From Burkholderia ambifaria AMMD (GTDB lineage: Bacteria; Pseudomonadota; Gammaproteobacteria; Burkholderiales; Burkholderiaceae), in contig NC_008392.1 of NCBI RefSeq assembly GCF_000203915.1, positions 496,001-560,000 of the forward strand: DNA of 64,000 nucleotides. The letters are read 5' to 3'. The translations under genes were made by a program, and so were the position numbers. The first letter of the stretch is position 1, and the number at the start of each line of letters is the position of its first letter. Positions 33,407 to 43,296 of the stretch are shown piece by piece. The notes beneath the pieces were generated by a model, which was given only the letters and a program-made list of their open reading frames with translations, searched no databases and was not told the origin of the DNA.

Positions 33407-36400
33407 ATGTGGATCGTCCGGCTGGCGCTGCGCAGGCCCTATACCTTCGTCGTACTCGCATTGCTGATCTTCATCGCGGGACCGCTCGCGATCCTGCGCA
33501 TGCCGACCGACATCTTCCCGAACATCGACATTCCGGTCGTCAGCATCGTGTGGTCGTACAACGGCTTTTCCGCCGAGGACATGGCCAAGCGCATCACGTC
33601 CAACTACGAGCGCGCGCTGACGTCGGACGTCGACGACATCGAGCACATCGAATCGCAGTCGCTGAACGGCGTGTCGGTCGTGAAGATCTTCTTCCACCCC
33701 GGCGCGGACATCAATCGCGCGATCGCGGAAGCCGCGAGCAATTCCGCGTCGATCCTGCGGATCCTGCCGCCGGGCACGCTGCCGCCGAACATCATCACGT
33801 ACAACGCGTCGACGGTGCCGATCCTGCAGCTCGGACTGTCGAGCAACACGCTTGCCGAACAGCAACTGTACGACCTCGGCAACAGCTTCATCCGCACGCA
33901 GCTCGCGACCGTTCAGGGCGCTGCGGTACCGCTGCCGTTCGGCGGCAAGATTCGCCAGATCGTCGTCGACCTCGACACGCGCGCGCTGCAGGCGAAGGGG
34001 CTCGCGCCGATCGACGTGGTGAACGCGATCAACGCGCAGAACCTGATCCTGCCGGGCGGCACCGCGAAGATTGGCACGCGCGAGTACAACGTGCAGATGA
34101 ACGGCAGCACGCAGACGGTCGCCGCGCTGAACAACCTGCCCGTCAAGACGATCGACGGCAACGTGGTCTATGTGCACGACGTCGCGCACGTTCGCGACGG
34201 CTACGCTCCGCAGACGAACATCGTGCGCGTCGACGGCAAGCGCGCGGCGCTGCTGACCGTCGAGAAGACCGGCAGCGCGTCGACACTGACGATCATCGAC
34301 CAGGTCAAGGCGATGCTGCCGAAGATCGCGGCCGGCTTGCCGAAAGCGCTGCACATCTCCGCGCTCGGCGACCAGTCGGTGTTCGTGAAGGCGGCGGTCC
34401 AGGGCGTCGTGCGCGAAGCGCTGATCGCCGCCTGCCTGACCGCGCTGATGATCCTGTTGTTCCTCGGCAGCTGGCGCGCGACGTTGATCATCGCCGTATC
34501 GATTCCGCTGGCGGTGCTCACGTCGCTGCTCGCGCTGGGCGCGCTCGGCCAGACCATCAACATCATGACGCTCGGTGGGCTCGCGCTCGCGGTCGGGATA
34601 CTCGTCGACGACGCGACCGTCGCGATCGAGAACATCACGCATCATCTCGAACGCGGCGCGCCGCTGGAAGACGCGATTCTGACCGGCTCGGGCGAAATCG
34701 CCGTGCCGACCTTCGTGTCGACGCTGTCGATCTGCATCGTGTTCGTGCCGATGTTCATGCTCACGGGCGTCGCGCGCTACCTGTTCGTGCCGTTGGCCGA
34801 AGCGGTGATCTTCGCGATGGTCGCGTCGTATTTCTTCTCGCGCACGCTGGTGCCGACGCTCGCCATGGTCCTGATGCGCGCGAAGGGGCAAGGCCGCCCG
34901 CCGCGTGGCGTGTTCGCGCGCATCGCACGATTCCAGGCCGCGTTCGAACGTCGCTTCGAGGCGGTCCGGCTGCGCTATCGCGCGCTGCTGTCGGCAGCGA
35001 TCTCGAATCGTCGCCGTTTCGCGGCCGCGTTCCTTCTCGCGTGCGCCGCGTCGACCGGCCTGTTCGCATTCGCCGGCCAGGATTTCTTCCCGTCGGTCGA
35101 CACGGGCGAGATCCGTCTGCATCTGCGCGCCCCGACCGGTACGCGGATCGAGGAAACCGCGCGCCTCACCGACGAAGTGGAAGCGCGCATCCGGACCGTG
35201 ATTCCGGCGAACCAGTTGGCCGGCATGCTCGACAACATCGGCGTGCCGGTGAGCGGGATCAACCTCACGTACGACTCGTCCGACCCGATCGGCACCGAGG
35301 ATGCGGACGTGAACATCACGCTGAAGCCGAACCACGCGCCGACGGCAGCGTATGTCGCGAAGCTGCGCAACCTGCTCGCCCAATCATTCCCGGGCGTCAC
35401 GTTCGCGTTCCTGCCGGCCGACATCGTCAGCCAGATTCTCAATTTCGGACTGCCTGCGCCGGTCGACATCCAGATCGTCGGTAACAAGCTGGACCAGAAC
35501 CGCGCGGTGGCGAATGCGCTGCTTGCCAAGCTGCGCGGCGTGCGCGGCCTCGTCGATACGCGCATCCAGCAGCCCGGCGACGAGCCGGCGATCAACGTCG
35601 ACGTGGACCGCACGAAGGCGATTCAGGCCGGCCTCGAACAACGCGACGTCGCGCAGAACCTGCTGATCGCGCTGTCGGGCAGTTCGCAGACGACGCCGAA
35701 CTTCTGGCTCGATCCGCGCAACGGCGTCAGCTATCCATTGATCGTGCAGGCCCCGCAGTATTCGGTCGACTCACTGCAGTCGCTGGCGAACATACCGCTG
35801 CCGACGGGTGCCGCACGCCCGCCGCAGACGCCCGCCGGCGGTCCGGCCGCAGGCGCGCCCGCCCAGAACCTGCTCGGCGCATTGGGCGCGTTCTCGCGCG
35901 CGACGCAGCAGGCCGTGGTGTCGCATTACAACGTGCAGCCCGTGCTCGACATCTTCGCGTCGGTGCAAGGGCGCGATCTGGGTGGCGTCACGGCCGACGT
36001 GACGAAGCTCGTCGACGATGCGCGCGCGCAACTTCCGCCCGGTTCGTCGATCGTGCTGCGCGGGCAGGTACAGGCGATGCACGAGTCGTTTGCCGGGCTG
36101 CTCGGCGGGCTCGCGATCGCGATCGCGCTCGTCTACTTGCTGATGGTCGTCAACTTCCAGTCGTGGCTGGACCCGCTCGTGATCGTCGGCGGCCTGCCCG
36201 CGTCGCTCGCCGGCATCGCGTGGATGCTGTTCGTCACGCGCACCACGCTGTCGGTGCCCGCGCTGACCGGCACGATCCTGTGCATCGGCATCGCGACCGC
36301 GAACAGCATCCTCGTCGTCAACGCGGCGCGCGAGCTGATCGCGAGCGGCGCATCACCGTGGCAGGCCGCGCTCGAGGCCGGATTCAGCCGCTTTCGTCCG

Positions 36401-36637
36401 GTCGTGATGACCGCGCTCGCGATGCTGATCGGCATGCTGCCGATGGCGCTCGGCCTCGGCGACGGCGGCGAACAAAATGCCCCGCTCGGCCGTGCCGTGA
36501 TCGGCGGGCTGGCGTTCGGCACGCTGTCGACACTGCTGTTCGTACCTGTGCTGTTCGGCTTCATCCACGCGTGGCTCGACCGACGCCGCGAAGCGGCCGA
36601 CGTCCGCCCCGCGCAGGACATGCCGGTGGTGCGCTGA
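33407..36637 (+). CDS. RND efflux permease, hydrophobe/amphiphile type
   Basis: A 1076-residue inner-membrane proton-driven pump subunit. The first membrane helix (YTFVVLALLIFIAGPLAIL) follows MWIVRLALRRP. The proton-relay aspartates D401-D402 lie in VGILVDDATVAIENI, equivalent to AcrB D407-D408; this double Asp marks the drug-type pumps rather than CzcA metal pumps. Two large periplasmic loops lie between helix groups. I choose ATG 33407 (GAGG upstream) over 33356. It is first in an operon with its adaptor and channel, an unusual order since the adaptor usually leads. Substrate unknown. Confidence 0.92.
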   Translation: MWIVRLALRRPYTFVVLALLIFIAGPLAILRMPTDIFPNIDIPVVSIVWSYNGFSAEDMAKRITSNYERALTSDVDDIEHIESQSLNGVSVVKIFFHPGADINRAIAEAASNSASILRILPPGTLPPNIITYNASTVPILQLGLSSNTLAEQQLYDLGNSFIRTQLATVQGAAVPLPFGGKIRQIVVDLDTRALQAKGLAPIDVVNAINAQNLILPGGTAKIGTREYNVQMNGSTQTVAALNNLPVKTIDGNVVYVHDVAHVRDGYAPQTNIVRVDGKRAALLTVEKTGSASTLTIIDQVKAMLPKIAAGLPKALHISALGDQSVFVKAAVQGVVREALIAACLTALMILLFLGSWRATLIIAVSIPLAVLTSLLALGALGQTINIMTLGGLALAVGILVDDATVAIENITHHLERGAPLEDAILTGSGEIAVPTFVSTLSICIVFVPMFMLTGVARYLFVPLAEAVIFAMVASYFFSRTLVPTLAMVLMRAKGQGRPPRGVFARIARFQAAFERRFEAVRLRYRALLSAAISNRRRFAAAFLLACAASTGLFAFAGQDFFPSVDTGEIRLHLRAPTGTRIEETARLTDEVEARIRTVIPANQLAGMLDNIGVPVSGINLTYDSSDPIGTEDADVNITLKPNHAPTAAYVAKLRNLLAQSFPGVTFAFLPADIVSQILNFGLPAPVDIQIVGNKLDQNRAVANALLAKLRGVRGLVDTRIQQPGDEPAINVDVDRTKAIQAGLEQRDVAQNLLIALSGSSQTTPNFWLDPRNGVSYPLIVQAPQYSVDSLQSLANIPLPTGAARPPQTPAGGPAAGAPAQNLLGALGAFSRATQQAVVSHYNVQPVLDIFASVQGRDLGGVTADVTKLVDDARAQLPPGSSIVLRGQVQAMHESFAGLLGGLAIAIALVYLLMVVNFQSWLDPLVIVGGLPASLAGIAWMLFVTRTTLSVPALTGTILCIGIATANSILVVNAARELIASGASPWQAALEAGFSRFRPVVMTALAMLIGMLPMALGLGDGGEQNAPLGRAVIGGLAFGTLSTLLFVPVLFGFIHAWLDRRREAADVRPAQDMPVVR

Positions 36638-36686
36638 TCAAGCACGCATCCCGATTCCCTACGACTCGCCCGACATCGAGCTCATC

Positions 36687-38054
36687 ATGAACGACACGAC
36701 CGAACCTCTCGCCCCGCCGCCGGCTCCCGAACCGGAAACGATGCCATCTGCCGCGCGCGGCGCAGCGCCGGAAACACCGCCGCCCCGGCGCGGCCGCAAG
36801 CTTGCCGTCCCGCTTGCCGCGATTGCCGTCGCCGCCGCGCTGCTCGCGATCGGCATCGTGCCGCGCATCGACGCGCGCGCCGCGCAGCGCCACCAGGTGG
36901 CGGCACAGCAGGCGCTGCCGGTGACCGTGCTCCAGCCCGGCGCCGCACCGGCCGACCAGACGCTCACGCTGCCGGGTGCCGTGACGCCGTATGCGGAGGC
37001 GTCGATCTACGCGCGCACGAGCGGCTACATCGCCCACTGGAGCGCGGACATCGGCACGCATGTGAAGGCCGGACAAACGCTCGCGCAGATCACGGCGCCC
37101 GACCTCGACGCGCAGTTGCGCCAGGCGCGCGCGGACGCGGCGACCGCGCAAGCGAACTACGACTATGCGAAATCGACCGCGCAGCGCTGGCAGGACATGC
37201 TGAAGACGCAATCGGTGTCGCAGCAGGATACCGACACGAAGGTGGCCGACATGAACGCGAAGCGCGCGATGCTCTCATCCGCGCAGGCCAATACCGCCCA
37301 TCTGAACGAACTCGTGTCGTTCGAATCCGTGACCGCGCCGTTCGACGGCGTGATTACCGCGCGCAACGTCGACGTCGGCACGCTCGTCACGGCGGGCGGC
37401 ACGCCGGGCAGCCCCGGGCTGTCGGGCGAGCTGTTCCATCTGGAGCAGACCGACACGCTGCGCGTGTTCGTCGACGTGCCGCAGGACAGCGCGACCGGCG
37501 TCTCCACCGGCACGGCCGTCTACCTGACCACGCAGCAGTATCCGGGGCGGCGCTTCGCCGCGCACGTCGCCCGCAGCGCGGGCGCGATCGACCCGGTCAC
37601 GCGCACGCTGCGCGTCGAGATCGACGTCGACAATCGCGATGGCGCGTTGCTGCCCGGCGCGTATGCGCAGGCGCACCTGCTCGTGCCGAGCGCGGCGCCC
37701 GCGTTCGAGCTGCCGGTCAGTGCACTGCTGTACCGGCCGAACGGCGTGACGGTTGCAACGGTCGACGCGAATGGACGCACGGCGCTGAAGACCGTGCAGA
37801 TCGGGCGCGATTTCGGCACGCACGTCGAGATCGTCGCGGGGCTCGGCGCGACCGATCGCGTGATCGACAACCCGGGCGATTCGATCGCAAACGGCGAAAC
37901 CGTGAAGATCGTGTCGGTCGAGCACGGCGCGGTGCCGGCCGCTGCGCCGGCAGCGCAATCGGCCACGGCAGGCGGTGCGCCGTCAGCGCCACGCGCGGCG
38001 ACGTCCATGCCCGCCTCCGCGCCCGTTGCGCCTGCCTCGAACGCCCGCACCTGA
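36687..38054 (+). CDS. RND efflux periplasmic adaptor (membrane fusion protein)
   Basis: A 455-residue adaptor. One N-terminal anchor helix (RKLAVPLAAIAVAAALLAIGIV) follows a Pro/Glu-rich start. Lipoyl half-motifs (SIYARTSGYIAHW, VTAPFDGVITARNVDVGTLV) flank a helical hairpin near residues 140-200, followed by the beta-barrel region (FVDVPQDSATG). The last 40 residues are Ala/Pro-rich low complexity. It starts 49 bases after the permease gene and 30 before the channel gene. Confidence 0.93.
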   Translation: MNDTTEPLAPPPAPEPETMPSAARGAAPETPPPRRGRKLAVPLAAIAVAAALLAIGIVPRIDARAAQRHQVAAQQALPVTVLQPGAAPADQTLTLPGAVTPYAEASIYARTSGYIAHWSADIGTHVKAGQTLAQITAPDLDAQLRQARADAATAQANYDYAKSTAQRWQDMLKTQSVSQQDTDTKVADMNAKRAMLSSAQANTAHLNELVSFESVTAPFDGVITARNVDVGTLVTAGGTPGSPGLSGELFHLEQTDTLRVFVDVPQDSATGVSTGTAVYLTTQQYPGRRFAAHVARSAGAIDPVTRTLRVEIDVDNRDGALLPGAYAQAHLLVPSAAPAFELPVSALLYRPNGVTVATVDANGRTALKTVQIGRDFGTHVEIVAGLGATDRVIDNPGDSIANGETVKIVSVEHGAVPAAAPAAQSATAGGAPSAPRAATSMPASAPVAPASNART

Positions 38055-38084
38055 CCCGCCATGCCTACCTGTGAGATTCCCGCC

Positions 38085-39578
38085 ATGCGCCTTCCTCACC
38101 CGCTCCCGTTCGCCCGCCGCGTCGTCGCGCTCGGCGTTGTCACCGCGTTGGCCGCTTGCTCGACGCTGCCGCCCTATTCGCCGCCGACCGTCGCGGTGCC
38201 CACGCACTATGCGGGCGCACCGGCCGCGCAACCGGGCTGGCAAGTCGCGGCGCCGGCCGATGCCGCGTCGCGCGGCGCGTGGTGGACCGTGTTCAACGAT
38301 GCGGATCTGAACGCGCTCGAAGCGCGCGTCGACGTGTCGAACCAGACCGTGAAGAAAGCCGTTGCCGACCTCGAGCAAGCGCGCGCGACGGTCGACTACC
38401 AGCATGCGGGCTTTCTGCCGACCGTGACGGCGGGCGTGGCGCAAAGCCGTTCACGCATATCGCAGAACAAGCTGGGTTCGTCACTCGCCGGCAAGACGAC
38501 ACCCGACCATCAGCTCGGCGTCGCGGCAAGCTGGGAACCCGACGTGTTCGGCCGCGTGCGCGATGCAGTCGCAGGTGCGCAGGCGAACGCGGACGCGAGC
38601 GCGGCCGATCTGCAAGCCGTCAAGCTGTCGGTCACGGCGGAACTCGCGACCGACTATTTCGCGCTGCGCTCGCTCGACACGCAAAAGCAGCTGCTCGACG
38701 ACACGGTGCGGGCCTATGCGGATGCGCTGAAGCTGTTGCAACAGCAGCTCGCGGCCGGCGCGATCGATGCGTCCGCCGTCGCACAAGCCGAAACTCAACT
38801 GGAAGCGACGCGCACGCAGGACACCGACATCGACGCGTCGCGGGCACAGCTCCAGCATGCGATCGCGACGCTCGTCGGCGAGAACGCGTCGACGTTCGCG
38901 TTGCCGCCGCGCGTTCAAGCGTTCGACGTGCCGGCCATTCCGGCCGGCGTGCCGTCGCAACTGCTCGAACGACGGCCTGACATCGCCGCTGCCGAGCGTC
39001 GCGTCGCGGCCGCGAACGCACAGATCGGCGAAGCGCGCGCCGCGTTCTTCCCCGACCTCGTGCTGTCGGCGAGCGCGGGGCTCGAAAGCGGGTTCTTCAT
39101 GCCGTGGCTGACAGCGCCAAGCCTGTTCTGGTCGCTCGGCCCGCAACTCGTCGGCACGCTGTTCGACGGCGGCCGACGCAGCGCGACGTTGCGCGGCGCG
39201 CACGCGCAGTACGATGGCGAGGTCGCCGACTATCGGCAGACCGTGCTGGGCGCATTCCAGCAGGTGGAGGATCAACTGTCCGCGCTCGATGCGCTCGCGT
39301 CCGAAGCCGCCAGTCAACAGCGTGCGACCGACGCGGCCGACCTGTCGCTGCGGCTGACGACGAATCGCTTCAACGCTGGCGCCGTCAGCTATCTGGACGT
39401 GGTGACCGCGCAAACGATCGCGCTGACCAATCGGCGCCTGGCCGACCAGATCGCCGCGCGCCGGATGGAAGCTGCGGTCGGATTGCTGAAGGCGCTGGGC
39501 GGCGGCTGGCACGCGGGCGCGGATCTCGCCGCTTCCACCGCCGGATCGGGCACGGCGATCAAGACGCAGCGTTCCTGA
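38085..39578 (+). CDS. Outer-membrane efflux lipoprotein, NodT family
   Basis: A 497-residue TolC-type channel. The lipobox LAAC (VVTALAACSTLPPY) makes it a lipoprotein. Two paired outer-membrane efflux domains are visible as repeated helical regions (EARVDVSNQTVKKAVADLEQA; RRVAAANAQIGEARAAFFPDL). I place the start at ATG 38085, with ATG 38061 in frame as an alternative. The stop lies 20 bases inside the 3' end of the opposing sensor-kinase gene (39559-39578 overlap). Confidence 0.92.
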   Translation: MRLPHPLPFARRVVALGVVTALAACSTLPPYSPPTVAVPTHYAGAPAAQPGWQVAAPADAASRGAWWTVFNDADLNALEARVDVSNQTVKKAVADLEQARATVDYQHAGFLPTVTAGVAQSRSRISQNKLGSSLAGKTTPDHQLGVAASWEPDVFGRVRDAVAGAQANADASAADLQAVKLSVTAELATDYFALRSLDTQKQLLDDTVRAYADALKLLQQQLAAGAIDASAVAQAETQLEATRTQDTDIDASRAQLQHAIATLVGENASTFALPPRVQAFDVPAIPAGVPSQLLERRPDIAAAERRVAAANAQIGEARAAFFPDLVLSASAGLESGFFMPWLTAPSLFWSLGPQLVGTLFDGGRRSATLRGAHAQYDGEVADYRQTVLGAFQQVEDQLSALDALASEAASQQRATDAADLSLRLTTNRFNAGAVSYLDVVTAQTIALTNRRLADQIAARRMEAAVGLLKALGGGWHAGADLAASTAGSGTAIKTQRS

Positions 39579-41040
39579 CGAAGATGAGGATGAACCGCGT
39601 GCCCGCCGCGTCGCTTTCGACGCGCGCGGTGCCGCCGTGCAGCTCCATCACCGAACGCACGATCGCAAGCCCGAGCCCGGCCGTGCCGCCCGGCACGCCG
39701 CCGCTGCGCGCGGGGTCGCCGCGCACGAACCGGTCGAAGATGCGCGGCAGCAGCGCGGGATCGATCGGCTCGCCCGGATTCTCGACGACGACGCGTACCG
39801 CGTCCGCCGTTTCGTCGACGCTCAGCGCGATGACACCGCCCGCAGGCGTGTAGCGAAGCGCATTCGCGAGCAGGTTGCCGACCGCGCGGCGAAACAGTTC
39901 GACATCGGCAGTCAGCTGGCCGTGCCCTTCCACACGCAGCGTCGAACCCGCTTCATCGGCGAGCCCTTCGAAGTATTCGGCGATGCGCGTCAGCTCGTCA
40001 TGCACGTCAAACGCGCGCTGCCGTGTCACGAAGGTCGGGTGTTCGGCGCGCGCGAGAAACAGCACGTTCTCGATCATTCGCGCGAGACGGTCGTATTCCT
40101 CGAGATTCGATTCGAGCAGCGCCTGATATTCGCCGGGCGAACGCGGCCGCGCAAGCGCCACCTCGGTCGCGCCGCGCATGTTGTTCAGCGGCGTGCGCAG
40201 GTCGTGCGCGAGATCGGCGCTGAATTGCGACAGATGTCCGAACGCTTGCTGCAGCCGGCCGAGCATCGCGTTCTGCGCATCGACGAGCGCGCGCAGTTCG
40301 CGCGGCGCGCGCGCGGCGTCGAGCCGCGCGTCGAGCTTGTCGACGGTGATCCGGCCGGTGTTCGCGACGATCTCGCGCAGCGGTGCGAGCGCCGTGCGGA
40401 TCAGCCAGTAGCTGAGCAGCATCGCGCACAGGGCGCCGAGCCCGCCGGCGAGCTTCAGCTTGTCGCGATAGCCGTCGAGCAGTTCGGCGCGATCGCTCAT
40501 GTCGCGCGCGATCGCGATGCGGATCTGCGTACCGTCGCGCAGCATCGCGCCGGCCACGACACCGCGCACGGACGTGCCGCCGTCGGCGCGCCATGTCGCG
40601 ATCCGGTCGACCGTGATCCGTTCGGCCGCCGGCACCGGCGTCGCGTGGGGCGGAAACAGCTCGGCATCGGGCAGCGCAGGCGGTGCGGGCGACGCCGTGC
40701 CAGACGCAGCCGGCGGCAGATCCTCGCGTTCGTTCCGCTTGACGTTGTGCCGCGCGAGCACGTTGCCCCGCTCGTCGACCACGGCCATCGACAATGCCGT
40801 GTTGCCGAGCACCTGGCTCGTCAGCCGGTCCGCGTGCGCGCGCACGGCGTCGAGCGAATCGAGTTCGCCCGCGAGCCGGCGCGTGTGTCGTGCGGCAAGC
40901 ACGATGTCCAGATCGTCCTGCGTCCTCACCTGCCGCTCGAGGCCGGTATACACGTACGTGCCGACGAGCGCGAAGACCGCGAGCATCGTCGCCCCGAACG
41001 CGAGCGCGAGCGTCGCGCCAAGCGATCGACCGAGCGTCAT
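39559..41040 (-). CDS. Sensor histidine kinase, CusS/heavy-metal family
   Basis: A 493-residue membrane kinase. Two transmembrane helices (residues 9-32 and about 196-216) flank a periplasmic sensor of about 165 residues. A HAMP region follows, then the H-box [16 protein letters not shown] with phosphoacceptor His279, and a HATPase with [15 protein letters not shown]. The domain order matches heavy-metal sensor kinases such as CusS. Its ATG overlaps the response-regulator stop (ATGA, 41037-41040), so translation is coupled. It is convergent with the RND operon and may control it. Confidence 0.93.
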   Translation of the reverse strand: MTLGRSLGATLALAFGATMLAVFALVGTYVYTGLERQVRTQDDLDIVLAARHTRRLAGELDSLDAVRAHADRLTSQVLGNTALSMAVVDERGNVLARHNVKRNEREDLPPAASGTASPAPPALPDAELFPPHATPVPAAERITVDRIATWRADGGTSVRGVVAGAMLRDGTQIRIAIARDMSDRAELLDGYRDKLKLAGGLGALCAMLLSYWLIRTALAPLREIVANTGRITVDKLDARLDAARAPRELRALVDAQNAMLGRLQQAFGHLSQFSADLAHDLRTPLNNMRGATEVALARPRSPGEYQALLESNLEEYDRLARMIENVLFLARAEHPTFVTRQRAFDVHDELTRIAEYFEGLADEAGSTLRVEGHGQLTADVELFRRAVGNLLANALRYTPAGGVIALSVDETADAVRVVVENPGEPIDPALLPRIFDRFVRGDPARSGGVPGGTAGLGLAIVRSVMELHGGTARVESDAAGTRFILIFVRNAAS

Positions 41041-41714
41041 GCACCGTCCTTCGGTTCGAGCACGTAACCTACGCCGCGCACCGTATGGATCAGCTTGACC
41101 GAAAACGCATCGTCGATCTTCGCGCGCAGTCGCCGGATGGCGACTTCGACGACGTTGGTGTCGCTGTCGAAGTTCATGTCCCACACATACGACGCGATCT
41201 GCGTGCGGCTCAACACCTCGCCTTGCCGACGCGCGAGCAGCTGCAGCAGCGAGAACTCGCGTGGCGTCAGGTCGATCCGCACCGTGCCGCGCTTCACGCG
41301 GCGGCGCACGACATCGATTTCCAGGTCGCCGATCACGATGCGCTCCGTCTCGCGTGGTGGCCCGCGGCGCGCAAGCGTGCGGATGCGAGCGAGCAGTTCG
41401 ACGAACGCGAACGGCTTCACGAGGTAATCATCGGCGCCCAGTTCGAGACCGTGCACGCGGTCCTGCACATCGTCGCGCGCGGTCAGGAACAGCACGGGCG
41501 TGGTATGGGTGTCGCGCAGGCGCTTGAGCACGCCCCACCCGTCGAGCACGGGCAGCATCACGTCGAGCACGATCACGTCGTAGTTCTCTTCCTGCGCGAG
41601 CATCAGCCCTTCCGCGCCGTCCTTTGCGAGATCGATGCTGAAGCCGGATTCCTCGAGGCCCTTCTTCAAGTACGCGGCCGTCTTCGGTTCGTCTTCGACT
41701 ATCAGGATGCGCAT
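41037..41714 (-). CDS. OmpR-type response regulator, CusR/IrlR-like
   Basis: A 225-residue regulator. Asp51 in [16 protein letters not shown] is the phosphoacceptor, with D8 and the conserved Thr and Lys of the receiver visible ([15 protein letters not shown]). A winged-helix DNA-binding domain ([20 protein letters not shown] onwards) follows. I choose ATG 41714 because GGAG lies 6 bases upstream. It is similar to metal-responsive regulators that act on efflux operons; the link to the neighbouring pump is inferred. Confidence 0.93.
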   Translation of the reverse strand: MRILIVEDEPKTAAYLKKGLEESGFSIDLAKDGAEGLMLAQEENYDVIVLDVMLPVLDGWGVLKRLRDTHTTPVLFLTARDDVQDRVHGLELGADDYLVKPFAFVELLARIRTLARRGPPRETERIVIGDLEIDVVRRRVKRGTVRIDLTPREFSLLQLLARRQGEVLSRTQIASYVWDMNFDSDTNVVEVAIRRLRAKIDDAFSVKLIHTVRGVGYVLEPKDGA

Positions 41715-41726
41715 GCTCGGCTCCAT

Positions 41727-42059
41727 CGCATTCGGTTGGAATATGCGGCGATGTTACCGGTAAACCGGCGGGCGAAAGGCTTCGCCGACCAGCGGCGCGG
41801 CTCGATTACGAAAATGTAATCGGAGGGTCAGCGTGGTGACTGTCGCGGCATTGCGCACGTCGTGACGACGCGTCGGCGATTTGCCATGCCGCGGTGTGGC
41901 AGTGATGAGCCGCACGTTCGCTTTCAGCGGCTGCTCGTCGGATGGCGGTCGATCTCGGTGGATGCCCCCGCATCGGCACTGCCGTTTCCCGCACCACGCG
42001 GCGGCGGCGCAATGAACGACCTGTTCCTGCTGCTCGTCGTGCGCGGTGCGCGACGCGCC
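41727..42059. other. Intergenic region, no supported gene
   Basis: About 330 bases between the response regulator and the RES toxin gene. The stretch 41755-41822 is somewhat AT-richer and could hold the response-regulator promoter. No convincing motif was seen. Confidence 0.4.
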
Positions 42060-42539
42060 CTATTCGCTCTTGTTCGACTGGACCAGCCGCAGAATCCGGC
42101 TGTCGTACGGCGACTGCATGACTTCCGCGATGCGGACGTCGGATGCGGCCGGGTGCAGCGGATTCAACAGGAAGTTGTGCGCGTGCGGCACGACGACGCT
42201 CGGTACGCGCAGCAGTGCGCTCGGCTGCGTGTGCAGCCACTCGGTGCCGGCGCTACGGGTCCAGTCGACGTTCTCCCGCCAGTCGGCCGGCGCATCGCCT
42301 TCCGCGATCTCCGCAATGTCCACCGATTCAGACACCTCGACGCGCAGCAACTGGTATCCGCTCGGCAATTGCGCAACGGTGGCCATTTCGAAGTGGACGA
42401 GCGTCTCGAGCAGCGCGAGCGCCGGATGCTCGGCGAGATAGACGACGGGCTGCCCGGCAAAATGCCAGCGCCCGCCGGCCCGCAAACCGCCGATGCCTTT
42501 CAGATCGACGTAATTGCTGATCCGCCACAGCGTCGTCAA
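42060..42539 (-). CDS. RES-domain toxin
   Basis: A 159-residue RES-family toxin. LWRISNY, RAGGRWHFAGQPVVYLAEHPALALLETLVHFE and the later GTEWLHTQPSALLRVPSVVVPH follow the RES pattern; characterised members degrade or modify NAD+. The only sensible start is a TTG at 42539 (reading as MTTLWRISNY), which overlaps the antitoxin stop TGA by a shared TTGA; no ATG or GTG is available there. The toxin gene follows the antitoxin gene directly, as is usual for RES-Xre pairs. Confidence 0.87.
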   Translation of the reverse strand: MTTLWRISNYVDLKGIGGLRAGGRWHFAGQPVVYLAEHPALALLETLVHFEMATVAQLPSGYQLLRVEVSESVDIAEIAEGDAPADWRENVDWTRSAGTEWLHTQPSALLRVPSVVVPHAHNFLLNPLHPAASDVRIAEVMQSPYDSRILRLVQSNKSE

Positions 42540-42991
42540 GCGAAATACCCTTCGTCGATCTGCGTGAGCGCCTCTTCGACGAGTCGCGCGCCGTGCTCGG
42601 TGCTCGACATGTCGAGCGACGTGCGGCCGCCGAAGCGCTGGAGCCCGTTGCGCAGCCACGCCATCGCCTTGTCCTGGTCGCCGAACGTGGCCGTCGCCTG
42701 CGCGACGATGCGCGCCAGCCGGATCGCCTTGTCGGACTCCTCCGGCGACAGGCGCTCGTGCGCCTGGCGGCGATGACTCAACGTGCGCCGCGGGATGATG
42801 AAGGCGAGTTCGTCCGACTTCAGGCCGCGCTCCAACAGCCGATCGATCACCGCGACGTCGACGCGCGCGCTGGCCAGCTCGGCGAGATCGGCGCCCGAGC
42901 GCACGCGAATCGCGAGCAGTTGCTCGAGTATCGTGAATTCGGCCTGGCGCGGGTGCGCGACGCCCGAAGGGTGAAACGCGATCGTGCTCAT
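42536..42991 (-). CDS. Antitoxin of the Xre/MbcA/ParS type (RES partner)
   Basis: A 151-residue antitoxin. VRSGADLAELASARVDVAVIDRLLERGLKSDELAFIIP and the helical GDQDKAMAWLRNGLQRFGGRTSLDMSSTEHGARLVEEALTQIDEGYFA are the MbcA/ParS C-terminal pattern that covers the toxin pocket. I choose ATG 42991 (MSTIAFHPSG) with GGAG upstream; a longer arginine-rich frame to 43108 is unlikely. Antitoxin-first order and TTGA overlap with the toxin suggest coupled translation. Confidence 0.87.
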   Translation of the reverse strand: MSTIAFHPSGVAHPRQAEFTILEQLLAIRVRSGADLAELASARVDVAVIDRLLERGLKSDELAFIIPRRTLSHRRQAHERLSPEESDKAIRLARIVAQATATFGDQDKAMAWLRNGLQRFGGRTSLDMSSTEHGARLVEEALTQIDEGYFA

Positions 42992-43195
42992 GACTCTTCT
43001 CCGGCAATTTGCCCAATCATTATAGGCGTTTTGCCGAAGGCGGGCAGATTCTTGTCGTTGGCGGTTCGATCGCGCTTCGTCGCGAGCGGCCCGTTTCGGC
43101 CCCATCACACGTTGTCGCGGGCGCGCAATCGCCGGTTCGCGCGAGAACGGAGGCCGTGAAATTCAGGATACGACGGCCTGTACCGACGTCATGTG

Positions 43196-43211
43196 GTTGT
43201 CACGTAACAAC
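43196..43211. repeat. Isolated parS-like site
   Basis: GTTGTCACGTAACAAC lies in the gap between the toxin-antitoxin pair and the HD gene. Its reverse complement is identical, 16 of 16, to the parS copy at 58537-58552. It is about 15 kb from the main parS cluster. Function is inferred from identity. Confidence 0.7.
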
Positions 43212-43296
43212 TTTTCTAAGAAATAACGATCGGCAGGCGCGACGTGCGCCGCCCAGACCGCCCTTCCTCTCACGGCCTGCCCGGCGCCGATACCGA

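Noticed and set aside
33407..36637. CzcA-type metal RND pump.
   Set aside because: The transmembrane motif is VDDATVAIEN, the drug-pump form, not the metal-pump form with a single Asp and Gly.
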